A DNA stretch of 64,000 nucleotides from Trichosanthes cucumerina (lineage: Eukaryota; Streptophyta; Magnoliopsida; Cucurbitales; Cucurbitaceae), in the NCBI GenBank assembly GCA_036507285.1, contig CM071839.1, positions 26,800,601-26,864,600 on the forward strand. The letters run 5' to 3'. The notes under the pieces were generated by a model. The model worked only from the letters and a program-made list of their open reading frames with translations. It did not search any database and had not been told where the DNA came from. The translations under genes and the position numbers were made by a program. Numbering within the stretch: the first letter of the stretch is position 1; every line of letters starts with the position of its first letter. Of this stretch, positions 43,517 to 54,510 are shown piece after piece.

Positions 43517-44851
43517 ATGTGGCTACAAAGAAGCAAAAGCAAGAAAGAGGCCGAAAAATTGAAGAGTGCAATGGTAGAAGTGAACCAATCCAATCCTAGA
43601 TCGTCCACCCATTCCTCCTCTTCCTCGCGGAGTAAAGGAAAGCAGGTGGTTAGTGAATGGCCCTTAGAGTATGCATATCCTTTGGAGGCCCCTGAACCAC
43701 TGGCACCTAAGTCCAAAGAGAAGAAAGAAAAGAAGAAGAAATGGTACACTAGGGAAGACAATCCCGAAGTGATGAAGGAGGTATTGTGTGAGGAAGATAT
43801 CCCTGAGAGATTTATCAGTGAAAGAGCAAGAAAAAAATATGAGAAGTTGAAGAAAAGAGCTCTTTTGCTAGAAAGAGGTTTCAACCTATGCTCAAGCGAG
43901 ATTCCTCCTTTCCTATCCCAAAATATAGCAAATCTAGGTTGGAAAACGTTTTGTAAAGAACCTGAGGCCGCCATCCCCACCATAGTTTGGGACTTCTATG
44001 CGAACATCTATCTAGAGGAGCAGGTATCCATAGTAAGGGGTAGATATGTTCATTGGGACACGGATACAATTAACTCCATGCTCGAATTGCCTTGCCAACT
44101 TTATGGTAGGACAAACGAGTTGTTAATGGCCCCATCCGACACTCAAATGAATGTCGCCCTAAGAACGGTAGGGATCAATGGGGCGAAATGGATGGTAAGC
44201 TCAACGGGAGCGAGGACTATGTTAGCTTCCTATTTAGCTCCTGAAGCACACATGTGGCTTCCTTTCGTGAAGTTAAATCTCATGCCCACTTCGTATGATT
44301 CAACGGTCTCGAGGAGTCGAATCATGCTTCTTAATGCCATCCTCTCAGAATTGCAAATTGATGTAGGAAACCTAGAAGCTAGGGAAATAGAAGGGTGTGC
44401 GTAGAAAAAGAGTGGGAAAATCTTCTTCCCTAGTTTAGTAACCTCTCTTTGCATTAGGGTCGGGGTTCCTTATTATATTTGGGAGGATAAAATCTTAGCT
44501 AGCGGGCCTTTAGACACCATTATGAACCATCACACCCAAGTTGGTTCAAATAAAGGAATGGGGTTAGTGGTAGAAATGGAACAACTCATACACCAAAACA
44601 ATGTGATGATGAGCATAATGCACCATATGCAAGATCAATCACATTGCTATTGGGAGTATGCTCAAGAAAGGGACTTAGCCCACCAAGCCGCTATGCAAGC
44701 CAATTTTCCAAACCCCTACCCAAATTTCCCCGAATTCCCCCACTCCATTTTGCAGCCTTGGATGCCGTCGGGTGATGATGAAGAAGATTAGGTGAACAAC
44801 GAGGAAGAGGAGGAAGCCCAAGAAGAGGAAGACGAGGAGGATGACTACTAG
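43517..44851 (+). pseudogene. Athila A0 env-like ORF3
   Basis: One frame of 445 codons from MWLQRSKSKKEAEKL to a stop at 44849-44851, broken by TAG at 44402-44404 and TAG at 44789-44791; copy A1 has AAG and GAG at these places. The N-terminus is basic and Ser-rich. The centre (IYLEEQVSIVRGRYVHWD, then EAHMWLPFVKLNLMPTS) resembles the plant-transposon-protein domain of Athila third ORFs. The C-terminus is a run of Asp/Glu. I see no signal peptide or transmembrane segment, so a true envelope role is not supported. Confidence 0.8.
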
Positions 44852-46393
44852 AGCAAAAGAGGGAAGCTTTGTTCCCTTTTCTCTTTAGTATTATGAGTTG
44901 TTTGCTTGTTGTCTTTTGTTTTTTTATTTTTCTTCAAAATTTGTTGTTGTCCCTTTTTGCAATTTGTTGATTTATTTCCCTTTTATAAGCATGTGTTGGT
45001 TTTGTTGGTTGTAATGGTTTATGCTGAGAATTCTTTGATATTTACTTGCTTTAAGACTTTTAAATGCCCTGTTTTGACTACTGAAATCCATATTTCGTTG
45101 CTGATTTTCATAATCTTGGTTTTGCATGATGTAGGTAGTTGATTCACTATGTTTAAGCAAATAAAAATAAGAAAAATGGTTGTTGTCCCTTTCAGAAAAA
45201 CTAAGTTTCTGCATGTTTTTAATGGTAAAAAGTATGTTGTCTTCTGTAGAAACTTGGTGTGAAACTCATTAAAAACTGAAAAGTTAAGAAAAAATCCTAG
45301 GGGAAATAAAAATAAGAGTTGTTGCTTGTGTTTGAGGCAAGGGTATGCTATCTTGTTCAGTGTTTCTCGAGTTCAAGTTTATCATAAGGGTTCTTTAGTG
45401 CACTTATGGTTAGTGTATCAATCAAACTAGTTAGGATTCAACTCCTAAGCCAAAAAGTTCGAAAACTAGAAGCCATGACAAGTTAGGTGACTCATACATT
45501 CTTTAACAGCGCTCCAAAATTAGTAAATTCTAAATTTTGTGATCATTACAAGTTTGGGGGAGTTACAGGCCTCTCCCTAACTCAATGAGGACATTGAGTA
45601 CTCTAAGTTTGGGGGGAAAGGTAAATTCTTCGTGTTTTTTTAAGGAAAAAATAAAAAAAAATGAAAGAAAGAAAGAGTGTGCAAACCTTTCATTTCCCTA
45701 AGCTCCATTGGGCTAAACAAATGTTATTTATTTTGTTATTTAGAGTCAGTTCAAGCAACTTGGTGCTCGATGTTAGGGGGTCTGGGCATTAACCATGTTG
45801 GCCTCTTGGAGCGAAGGTATCAAGCAAGTAACCTGTACCCATTGCTTAGGTGTGTTGCGCTAACCACGTGTGTAATTTTAAGAACTACGGGAGAACCCCA
45901 TTGCTTAGGTGTGCTGCGCTAACCACGTGTGCCATTCTAAGAACTACGGGAGAGTCGAAAAAAAAAACAAAACAAAACAAAACTAGCCCTAAGTTGTGTG
46001 TTTAAGGAAATGGAGGGGGTAATGTATGTTTTAAAATATATATATATATATATATATAATAAAATAAAAAGGAATGATCATGAATTTAAAGACATGCGAG
46101 TTTTGGATTGTGACTTATCTTTAACTATGGGTTGCCTAATTTAAATGATTAGGACTATAGTGATTGAGCTTGAGGGTAGGTGCTAGATCCTAGTTGATTT
46201 GCTCTTGGTACTGAGACATAAGTGTTATATAGGAAACTCTGGATGAACCACTTAGAAAGCATTGAATGTATGGTAACTTGCAACTTAGAGCATAAGTCTT
46301 TTTAACTCTTGTTCAGTTAACCCAATTTATTTGAGTCTTTAAAGGTTTTTTAAAATTTTTAGGGAATACAACTCATTGAGGACAATGAGTAGT
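44852..46393 (+). other. Athila A0 3' untranslated region
   Basis: 1.5 kb with no gene. It contains two internal PPT-like motifs (CAAGTTTGGGGGAG near 45550, CTAAGTTTGGGGGGAAA near 45605), a 59-base tandem duplication (45841-45957) and a TA dinucleotide run (about 46037-46062). ORFs at 44906-45214 are T-rich shadows. Confidence 0.65.
45841..45957 (+). repeat. 59-base tandem duplication
   Basis: Two copies of a unit starting ATTGCTTAGGTGTG and ending ACTACGGGAGA, at 45841 and 45900, differing at a few positions. Each contains GCGCTAACCACGTGTG with a CACGTG E-box-like core. Confidence 0.9.
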
Positions 46394-46408
46394 TCAAGTT
46401 TGGGGGTT
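46394..46408 (+). promoter_or_regulatory. Polypurine tract before the Athila LTR
   Basis: CAAGTTTGGGGGTT leads into TGATAACTCGCC. It is preceded by CATTGAGGACAATGAG, as in other plant gypsy elements. Confidence 0.82.
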
Positions 46409-48423
46409 TGATAACTCGCCATAGGAGAGTTATTTTACTAGAATTTCAGTGCTTAATCAACTTGAATTGCATAGAATTCATTGAGCTTCATGTTATTTTA
46501 TCCCTAAATTATGAATGTTAGTTGATAATCTTGAATTTAAGCATTAGGTTCTAAAAGAATTAATTTTGATGATTTTGTGCTTTACTTCAAGAAATTTTGA
46601 GAAATTAGCTAACAAGTAATTAAAGACCACAATTTGAGATTTTTCTTAACTTTTACATATTTAGTTTGATTTATGATTGATAATGATGTATGAGGATTTT
46701 TCTGTGTGAAGGAGATGTGTAAAAGGAAAAAAAAATTACAAAAACCCATAAGGTCATTTTAGATATTTTACCCGAAGGGCAAAATGGTCTTTATACCCTA
46801 ATTGGCACTTTTGTAATTATCAAACTAGGGCAACATCTCCTTGTGAGAATAGGAAAAGAAGAAAATAAAAGGAAAAGGGGAAGGGAGTTGTCGTGCGTGC
46901 GATTTTGCCAAAGGAGAGAAAGCTTTTGTTTTGCTACAGCAAAGTCGCGAAAGAAGAAATTCTTATAGGGCATTGCTACAGCAAGGTCGAGAGAGAGGAT
47001 TCGAGAGGGCCAAGGGAGAAGGAAATCGATAAGGTCTTTTGCTGCAGCAAACTGGAGAAAAGTCGTGAGGCTGTCTTTGCTGAAGCAATCACGGGAGGAG
47101 TTGAGTTGTTGATTTTGCTACAGCAATAGAAGGAAAACCGAGAGGACCGTTCTAACTTTTCTTTGAAGCAATCATTGGGGAGAAGAAAATGAGTTGCAGA
47201 GAGAGGTTTGCTACAACAATTGGCGTAAGGTTCTTTGAGAGAGGTTGTTGATCGTAGAAAGTTTCTTTGAAGCAATTGTTTGAGTTTATCCGATTTTTGA
47301 AGCAACGCGTAGCTGCTGTGAAGGAGCAACCCGATAGGCCTTTTGCTGGAGCAATTGGTTGATCTGTGTTGGGAATAACTGGAGCATTTGCTGAAGCAAA
47401 GTGCATATTTTTTACCAAAATCTGAGGTGTTTTGCTAGGCAATTGTTGAAGCAATTTCAGGCCACTTGCTGTGTAAATTGTCCCTCTTCCTCTAACGCTT
47501 TACCCTATTATTTTTGCCAAATATCACTGCTTTTGTTGGGCTTTTTATACACTGATTAGAGATTAATTTTCTCACTGTTCTAAGCAATTCGTGTGGTTGT
47601 TTTGGATTGTCTTTATATATGAACTTCTTGATTAGTAAAAGCATGTTCAATTTAAAGAAGTGTGACTTATTCCTATCATGAACTAATTTATCTTGGGCAA
47701 GGGTTAGGTTGTGGTCAATTGCAAATTTTGGAATAAATTTATGGTTAATGCCATTGATTGAGTTTATGAATTTTTAGTGAATTTAACATTGCATGAGAAT
47801 TAAAATTGGCCTCTTTAATTTCTCTAGAATTCACAAACTTGAGAGAGCTAGTGAATTAGAAAACTAAAATTTCATTTTAGGATTATTGAGTTGATTAGAG
47901 ATGATTAACCCACCTAGAACCTAAATTCATGAGCATAATTTAGATCTCAATTGAGAGATTGTTGGTTTTAAAACTTAGTGATTTTGAAAGAAATCATTTG
48001 AACACATGAGTAGGTGAATTTGAGGAATTAATCACATCTTTATTCCAATTGTAACATGAAAACTCTAACCTAACCCAAGCCTACTTTTTCATTATAGAAT
48101 CTTAACTTTTGCCCCTTGCCTCTCGTTTGCATTTTTCTATCTTCACATTTAATTCAATTGATTACTTGCATATTGTTTTAAGTACTTTACCTTTTTGCAT
48201 CACTAAGTGCATGTTTAAATTATTTTTCAATCGCCTACATTGCATAAAAATTATAAAGGATAATTTCTAGGACACTCACTTACTTAGATTCTGCTAGTCC
48301 TCGTGGGATCGATACTCTTATCTTATCACTTTCTGCACTCGACCGTGTATACTTGCACGTCGTAGAAGTGTCAGAGTCTCATTCTAATTTTCATTAGTTT
48401 AGGGCACTGATATTTTCGCATCA
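46409..48423 (+). repeat. Athila LTR between copies A0 and A1
   Basis: 2015 bases from TGATAACTCGCCATAG to TTTTCGCATCA. A PPT lies on its left and a tRNA-Asp PBS on its right, so it serves at once as the 3' LTR of A0 and the 5' LTR of A1. It carries the TTGCTNCAGCAA array at 46931-47454. No gene; ORFs within it are by-products of the repeats. Confidence 0.87.
46931..47454. repeat. Array of about a dozen palindrome-like TTGCTNCAGCAA motifs
   Basis: TTGCTACAGCAA at 46931, 46973 and 47115; the perfect palindrome TTGCTGCAGCAA at 47039; TTGCTGAAGCAA at 47077 and 47388; TTGCTGGAGCAA at 47343; TTGCTACAACAA at 47208. Partial forms (TTTGAAGCAA, TTGTTGAAGCAA, TTGCTAGGCAA) lie near 47162, 47266, 47297, 47432 and 47443. 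Spacing is irregular (about 35-80 bases), unlike a simple tandem repeat. Confidence 0.92.
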
Positions 48424-48429
48424 AGTTTT

Positions 48430-48447
48430 TGGCACCGTTGGCGGGGA
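48430..48447 (+). promoter_or_regulatory. Primer binding site of Athila A1, tRNA-Asp
   Basis: TGGCACCGTTGGCGGGGA, two mismatches from the exact site at 29990, six bases after the LTR end. Confidence 0.85.
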
Positions 48448-48624
48448 CTAGTTTTGCATCTTATTTGTGAGTTCTGTGAAATTTTCTTTACTTTTAAGCT
48501 TTGTAGGATTTAGTTTTTATTTTAGAATATCGTTTGAGTTGGGTTTTTTCTGCGTTTCAGGTACTTGAGGATAGTTTATGAATGTGCGTCGTCAGTTAGA
48601 GTTTGACTTTGACCCCGAATAGAT

Positions 48625-50537
48625 AGGACCTTTAGGAAGCGGTTGAGAGAGCAAAAATTAGCCATGGCTAACCAGAATAATCCTAGAGACCCTATAGATC
48701 CTCTAGCACAACACCATAACCCTAGAGCACCCCAAGATGTTAGAGATAATCCACTCTTTAACCCTCAGGCAGGGGGTCCTACTAATGTGATAGAGCTAGC
48801 CAATGACCGAGAGCGAGCCATTAGGACCTATGCCAACCCTTTAGTGGATTAATTGAATCTAGGGATAATCAGACCTGTTATACAAGCTACTTCTTTTGAG
48901 CTAAAACCAGTTATGTTTCAAATGCTCCAAACGATTGGGCAATTTCATGGCTTACCAGCTGAGGATCCCCATCTCCATTTGAAATCATTCCTGGGAGTAA
49001 GCGATTCCTTTATCATTCCAGGAGTCTCTAGTGACTCCATTAGATTGAGCTTATTCCCTTATTCCCTTAGGGACGCTGCAAAGAACTGGTTAAATTCACT
49101 TTCGCCAGGTGCAGTAGATTCCTGGAACTCCTTGGCAGAGAAATTCCTCATTAAATACTTCCCACCTACTAGGAATGCGAGATTTAGGAATGAAATAGTA
49201 GCTTTCCAACAATTTGATGAGGAAACCCTAAGCGCCTGGGAGAGATTTAAGGATCTTTTGCGTAAATGTCCCCACCATGGATTGCCTCACTGCATCCAAA
49301 TGGAGACATTCTACCATGGTTTGAACACCTCCACTAAGCAAGTAGTGGATGCCTCTGCTAATGGAGCTTTGTTGGCCAAAACTTACAATGAGGCCTACGA
49401 GATATTAGAGAGGATCTCATCCAACAATTGTCAGTGGGTGGATGTGAGGAGAACTTCGGTAGGAAAAGCAAAAGGAGTCCTTGAGTTGGACACGTTGAAC
49501 TCGATAAATGCTCAAATCTCTTCCATGGCTTCCATGTTGAAGAATTTGACTATGGGTAACGTGAATCAAATCACTTCTAATTCCCCAACCCCATCTTTTA
49601 CACCTCAAGAGAGTTTAGAATCTTGTGTCTACTGTGGTGAGGGACACACCTTTGAGTTCTGCCCAAGTAACCCTGCATCGGTCTGTTATGTAGGAAACTC
49701 AAACCAGGGTCAATCTAGGAATAACCCATATTCGAACATATATAACCCAGGATGGAGGAATCACCCAAATCTATCTTAGGGAGGCGAAGGCAGCAATGCC
49801 AAGCCCCTCAAAATCAAAATAGAGTGAATCAACCACCTGGTTTTAGGAATCAAGGGTATCAAAATTATGGGAATCAGAACTCTACTCTTCAACTACAACA
49901 GAAGGCTACACCCTCCCAGCAAGTTCCAGGTGATTCTCTAGAAAGTTTGTTCAAAGAATACATAGCTCGCAATGATGCTATTATTCAGAGTCAACAAGCT
50001 TCTCTAAGAAACCTCGAAATGCAAGTTGGCCAATTAGCAAACGAGCTAAAGGCAAGGCCACTGGGTACACTCCCTGCAGACACAGAAATCCCAAAAAGAG
50101 ATGGGAAGGAGCATGTTCTAGCAGTAGAATTAAGGAGTGGGAAGTCTTTAGGAGAGGGTAGATGTGAGAAGACCCAGAGAGATGAGCGAACTGACTATGT
50201 TGACGAGGAAAGGCAAGATGAGGAAATGGTAGATCCAAAACATCGGGGAACCGATGGGATCGAGGATAAATCAGAATCTCAACAAGCCTCAACTTCCAAG
50301 GAAACAACAGTAACAGTGCCTGAGTTCAAACCACTCCCACCACCCTATCCTCAAAGACTGAAGAGGAAACAAAAGAAGGAAGCCCATTTTGAAAAATTCC
50401 TGGATATGCTAAAGGAGGTCCATATCAACATACCGTTGATTGATGCGTTGAAGCAAATGCCCAACTACTTGAAGTTTCTCAAGGACATCTGTTCTGAAAA
50501 AAAGAACCTCCAAGAGTTCAGTGGTATCGTTGAGTGA
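48625..50537 (+). pseudogene. Athila A1 gag
   Basis: The frame from 48643 has one in-frame TAA (48850-48852), then gives the gag core: FHGLPAEDPHLHLKSFLG, LRDAAKNWLNSL, FLIKYFPPTRNARFRNEI, and a zinc knuckle CVYCGEGHTFEFC. A shift near 49779 leads to the second frame (49752-50537) with a Gln/Asn-rich stretch, a coiled-coil-like QASLRNLEMQVGQLANEL, an acidic spacer and EFKPLPPPYPQRLKRKQKKE. The size and order fit Athila gag. One stop and one or two shifts break it. Confidence 0.88.
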
Positions 50538-50755
50538 GGAGTGTAGTGCGGTGTTCAGAAATAGGATACCCCATAAGGAGAAGGATCCTAGATCTTTCAC
50601 CATACCTGTGTCTATTGGTGGAAGACATTTAGGGAGGGTGTTATGTGATTTAGGAGCTAGCATCAACTTGATGCCTCTCTCTATTTATAAGGGATTGGGC
50701 ATTGGGGAGGCGAGACCCACCACAGTGACCCTGCAGCTAGCAGATAGATCCATAG
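50521..50755 (+). pseudogene. Athila A1 protease, cut by the chromovirus
   Basis: SIGGRHLGRVLCDLGASINLMPLSIY holds the aspartic-protease motif in its Athila form (Asp-Leu-Gly-Ala). The frame runs into RPTTVTLQLADRSI, where the chromovirus enters at 50756. After the insert the frame gives only YPEGKIGDIL. The protease stretch normally leading to an ILGRPF-type motif is not found, so a further deletion is likely near 56590. Confidence 0.82.
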
Positions 50756-51247
50756 TGTCACGGTCATGCTCGTCCAGGGCGTGTTGCCCATGGCCGCATG
50801 CCCGTCCAACCCCTTTTACAATGCTTTCATGTACTTACTTTCCCTAGTGTAGGTTGTTTACTTTTCCTTGTATTTTCGCGAGTGTATGACTCCTCGCCAC
50901 TTTGCATGTTTATGCCTGTAATAGCTAAAATTTCATATAATATACTATAGGGGGATGCGACTAGTCGTCAAATCTTCCTACCCGGAGTTATATGCTATCG
51001 TGAGCGTGGTTGTCCCTTGATTGCTTGCTAGCCTATAACATTCTTTTCTCAAAATGCTTTTCCAAATGCTTTCTAAACTTTCTCTGACCCCGTTTTCGAA
51101 AACCGTTTTCTCTTGAAAGCGGGGTGGAGGTTGCGAGATCTGGCCGTTGTGCCCTGGCGATCCTTTTTTACGAGTTGGCTTACTTGTTGAGTGCGGGAAC
51201 AAGTGCGCACGATCACTCAAGACCCTTCAAAAAGTGTGATCGTGGCG
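50756..51247 (+). repeat. Chromovirus 5' LTR
   Basis: Begins TGTCACGGTCATGCTCG and nearly matches the 3' LTR. It ends GTGATCGTGGCG where the 3' copy has GTGATCGTGACA, so the last bases are mutated. ATATAATATACTATA near 50935-50950 is a candidate TATA region. Confidence 0.92.
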
Positions 51248-51249
51248 GT

Positions 51250-51260
51250 TGGTATCGAGC
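51250..51260 (+). promoter_or_regulatory. Primer binding site of the chromovirus
   Basis: TGGTATCGAGC, the tRNA-Met site with one base lost from CAG, two to three bases after the LTR. Confidence 0.78.
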
Positions 51261-52530
51261 CTTGTTGGCTCCTCATACTCGACCGAGCGATCATGGTTGC
51301 CTCTAAACAATTGAACAAATCGCATAAAAGAACGATTGATCGAGATCGAAGAGCAAGCGCTCTATCTAGTCGAAGTCCACGGCGATGTCGATTTTTGGAG
51401 TCTCGTCTAGAAGAGATTGCATCCAAAGCGAAGCGGGATCGATGCGGTTCTTTGGCGCCTTGATGGGATGCCCATCAAAGAGCTAATGATAAGAGTTGAG
51501 ACCACGGAGGAGAAAGTTACCCAACGTGGTAGCTTCGAGCGAGGTGATAGCTCATCGGGCTCTGCTTTGCCCAAATGGAGGAGCGCGTCGATGGCATAGC
51601 GGTTCCCAAAAAGTACTAGGTCGGATGATGGTGACCTCTCAAGACGTAAAAGCGACCCTAGAAGTTTGTAGGCCGAGATAGTGACATAAGCGACAAATTT
51701 GAACGTTACCATGAGGCGGTTGAAACCAAGCCCCAAGCCCGGGGCGGGATTCAATCAAAGAAATACAAGGTCCTTGAACCAGAAACCATACGTGGGGTTC
51801 GTGGCGCCAAAGCCATAGAGAACTTCCTCTTCGACCTCGAGCAAGTACTTTGAGGCAAGCGAGAGGCGGATGCGGAGAGGGCAAAGATTATGATTGCCAC
51901 AATGCATCTATCGAAGATGCCAAGTTATGGTGGAGGTCGAGATCACGTGGACATCCGGGATGGTCGCCGCTCGATAGACACGTGGGAGGCGGAAGCAAGA
52001 ACTACGTTCTCAGTTCTTCCCCGAGAATGTTGAAATCCTGGCACGAAGGAAGCTGCGGGAACTAAAACACACAGGCAGCATCCGAGACTACGTCAAACAA
52101 TTCGCTGGGCTGATGTTGGACATCCGTGACATGTCCGAGAAAGACAAAGTCTTCTGTTTTGTCGAGGGGCTCAAGCCTTGGGCAAAGACGAAGTTATATG
52201 AACAAAGAGTGCAAGACACGGTATGCGCTATGCCGCCTGCGCCGAACGATTGTTTGACCTAAGTCATGAACCGAACCAAGACACGAGGCGTAATCAATCG
52301 TCCTCGGTGGAGGACAAAGGAACACCCAACAAGGTCCCCTAGAAGCGGGAGAGGAGCAGCAAGGGGGAGATCGCGAGACCCTCCCGGTAGCGAAATGAGT
52401 GATAATTGGCGAGGGCCTAACGAGAACTATACACCGCAGGGCCCCTATCAAGGTCCCTTCTCTTCCCTCATTTGCAAGGGAAACCACAGAGTAAGGGATT
52501 GCCCTCGTGAGCGACCCCTTGAGCCTTCAC
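51261..52530 (+). pseudogene. Chromovirus gag
   Basis: Gag-like segments in changing frames: AIENFLFDLEQVL near 51815, DAKLWWRSRSR near 51925, DTWEAEARTTFSVLP near 51980, then SIRDYVKQFAGLMLDIRDMSEKDKVFCFVEGL near 52080-52180. The zinc knuckle near 52470 reads SLICKGNHRVRDC, with its first Cys lost. No frame covers more than about 120 codons. Even degraded, the order is that of a plant chromovirus gag. Confidence 0.82.
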
Positions 52531-52615
52531 GGCTACCCTTGCTCCAAATCAAGAAGCTGAGACACCGGAACACGAAGGCGAGACAGGCCATAACGAGGGC
52601 GAAGACAACCCCCGC

Positions 52616-52885
52616 ATGGGGGCACTGAAATTCCTATCCGCCCTCCAAAGGAAAACAGATCAGGCCAAGGAACCGGTAGAGCGGGGCTTGATGTATGTGG
52701 AGGCGTGGGTCAACCACAGGGCGGCCAAGAACACTATGGTCGACTCTGGGGCTACCCACAACTTCATGACAGAGACCGAAGCCCGACGACTGAATTTGTT
52801 ATGGCACCGAGACTCAGGAAAAATGAAAGCCGTCAACTCGGCAGCTCTACCCATTTTGGGGATTGCGAAGAAGAGGCGGCAATAA
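52616..52885 (+). pseudogene. Chromovirus protease
   Basis: The frame has MVDSGATHNFMTETEARRL, with the aspartic-protease Asp-Ser-Gly at about 52741-52749. It ends in RRQ-stop; the next frame gives IKLGDWKGQADFVIVKMDDFDVVLGL (52880-52965), the C-terminal half. One shift separates them. Confidence 0.85.
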
Positions 52886-53085
52886 AATTGGGTGATTGGA
52901 AAGGGCAAGCGGACTTCGTGATAGTTAAAATGGATGACTTCGACGTCGTGTTGGGATTGAATTCCTCCTCGAACACAAAGTCATACCTATGCCCCTCGCC
53001 TTTGCTTGCAGTGATTACAAGGACCAACCCCACGGTTGTCCAAACCATCATCAAACCACCACACACGGCACGAGAATGATATCGA

Positions 53086-53880
53086 CCCCCGGTGAAGAGG
53101 GCCTCGCCCATGACGAACCAACATTTATGGCCATTCCCTTGTTGGAAGAGAAAAGTGGAGAAGAGACGGTCCCAAGAGAAATTCAGGGCGTCTTAGACAA
53201 GTATGTCGACGTCATGCCTGATAGCTTGCCTAAGTCCTTACCCCAGGAGGGGAATCGATCACGAGATTGAGTTGATACAGTGTCAAACCGCGCGCCAAAA
53301 ATGCCTCTAGGATGGCACCTCCGAGAGTTGGTGAACTCATAAGCGACTCGGCGAACTTCTAGATGTTGGGTTCATTAGACCAGCGAAGGCCCCCTATGGA
53401 GCCCCAGTCCTGTTCCAGAAGAAGAAAGATGGCAGTCTCCGTCTGTGCATCGACTATAGAGCTCTAAACAAGCTCACCGTCCGAAACAAGTATCCGTTGC
53501 CCATTATAACTGACCTGTTTGATCGTCTCCATGGGGCAAAGTACTTCTCTAAACTAGACCTGAGATCGGGATACTACCAAGTTCGAATTGCAGAAGGGGA
53601 CGAGCCTAAGACAACCTGCGTCACCAGATATGGGGCTTTTGAATTCCTTGTGATGCCCTTCGGTCTCACCAATGCTCCAGCTACCTTCCGCACTCTAATG
53701 AACCAAGTGTTCCAAGAATACCTCGACAAATTCGTGGTGGTGTACACGGGCGACATCGTGGTTTCTGACCGACATTGGAAGAACATCGAGTCCACCTTCG
53801 ACTTGTCTTCGATAAACTAAAGCGAGAATCGGTTATACGTGAAGAAGGAGAAATGCTCTTTTGCCCGAGGCGTATAAGCT
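53086..53880 (+). pseudogene. Chromovirus reverse transcriptase
   Basis: An N-terminal segment (53100-53270) precedes APYGAPVLFQKKKDGSLRLC near 53390 and the frame 53497-53820: YFSKLDLRSGYYQVRI, MPFGLTNAPATF. The active site is VVVYTGDIVV at 53743-53754, Tyr-Thr-Gly-Asp, so one of the two catalytic Asp is lost. The frame breaks after HW at about 53775. Confidence 0.88.
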
Positions 53881-54510
53881 TTTTTGGGGCACGTCATCGA
53901 GTGTGGAAAGATCGGAATGGAAGATGGAAAGGCGAAGCCATACGAGGCTGGAAGGTGCCGACCTCGATCCATCGAGTTGCGATCCTTCCTCGGGTTAGCC
54001 AATTACTACTGAGCGATTCGTGGAAGGATTCTCAAAACGAATGGTCCCGACCGATTTCTTTGAAGAAGAACCTCGGTTGGAAGTGGACAACGAGAATGTA
54101 ATGTTGCCTTTGAAGACTGAAAAAGGCAATGATGGAAGGCCAGTACTCGAAATTGCCGATGTAACCAAACCCTTTGAGATTGAGACCAAGCGCTTCGACT
54201 TACGCATTGGGGCGTCCTCTTGCAAGACAGCCACCCCATCGCATCACGAGTCGAAAGTTGAGCGAAGCGGAAAGAAAGTATGTCGCTCCAGAAAGAAATG
54301 CTAGTGATTTGTACATTGTCCGAGAGCCTAGAGACAATACCTCACGGGAGCCAAGTTAAGTAGTGAAGGCGGACAATAGTTCGATCTGTCACTTTTTCAA
54401 CCAACCAAGGCTCTCATCTAAGCAAGCACGCGGCGGCAAGAGTATCTAGCCGAATTCGATTTTCAATTTGAACATAAGCCGGGACGGGCTAATCAAGCTG
54501 AGATGCCCTT
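53881..54510 (+). pseudogene. Chromovirus RNase H, heavily shifted
   Basis: Short matching pieces in three frames: KPFEIETKRFDLRIGAS (the first acidic residue region is altered), SRKLSEAERKYVA near 54245, and EYLAEFDFQFEHKPGRANQAE near 54440. No working frame. Confidence 0.75.

Larger units (their letters stand above)
40885..46408 (+). mobile_element. Athila-type gypsy copy A0, 3' portion
   Basis: RNase H, integrase, spacer, env-like ORF and 3' UTR, ending at the LTR 46409-48423. Integrase after RNase H defines gypsy; the env-like ORF and motifs point to Athila. gag, protease and RT are absent because the copy starts abruptly against Copia-5. It is nearly identical by eye to the matching parts of copy A1 (58070-63930). 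Confidence 0.88.

Noticed and set aside
43471..43983. 170-codon antisense ORF over the env-like gene, open in both Athila copies (also 62527-63039)
   Set aside because: It mirrors a Lys/Glu/Ser-rich sense sequence, which produces long Phe/Leu-rich antisense frames by composition; the two copies are nearly identical DNA, so conservation says nothing. No antisense promoter seen.
43517..44851. True viral envelope gene
   Set aside because: Position fits, but there is no signal peptide, no hydrophobic anchor, and the tail is a poly-acidic run.
45677..45922. 81-codon ORF as a gene
   Set aside because: It spans the 59-base tandem duplication in the Athila 3' UTR and has no known domain.
46791..47454. 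Overlapping ORFs with repeated FCYSKVAKE or CCSK-type words
   Set aside because: Translation of the TTGCTNCAGCAA array; repeats appear on both strands and in several frames.
51124..51463. Small ORFs starting in the chromovirus 5' LTR as an upstream gene
   Set aside because: They cross the LTR-PBS border and are not kept in the 3' LTR copy; best read as noise ahead of gag.
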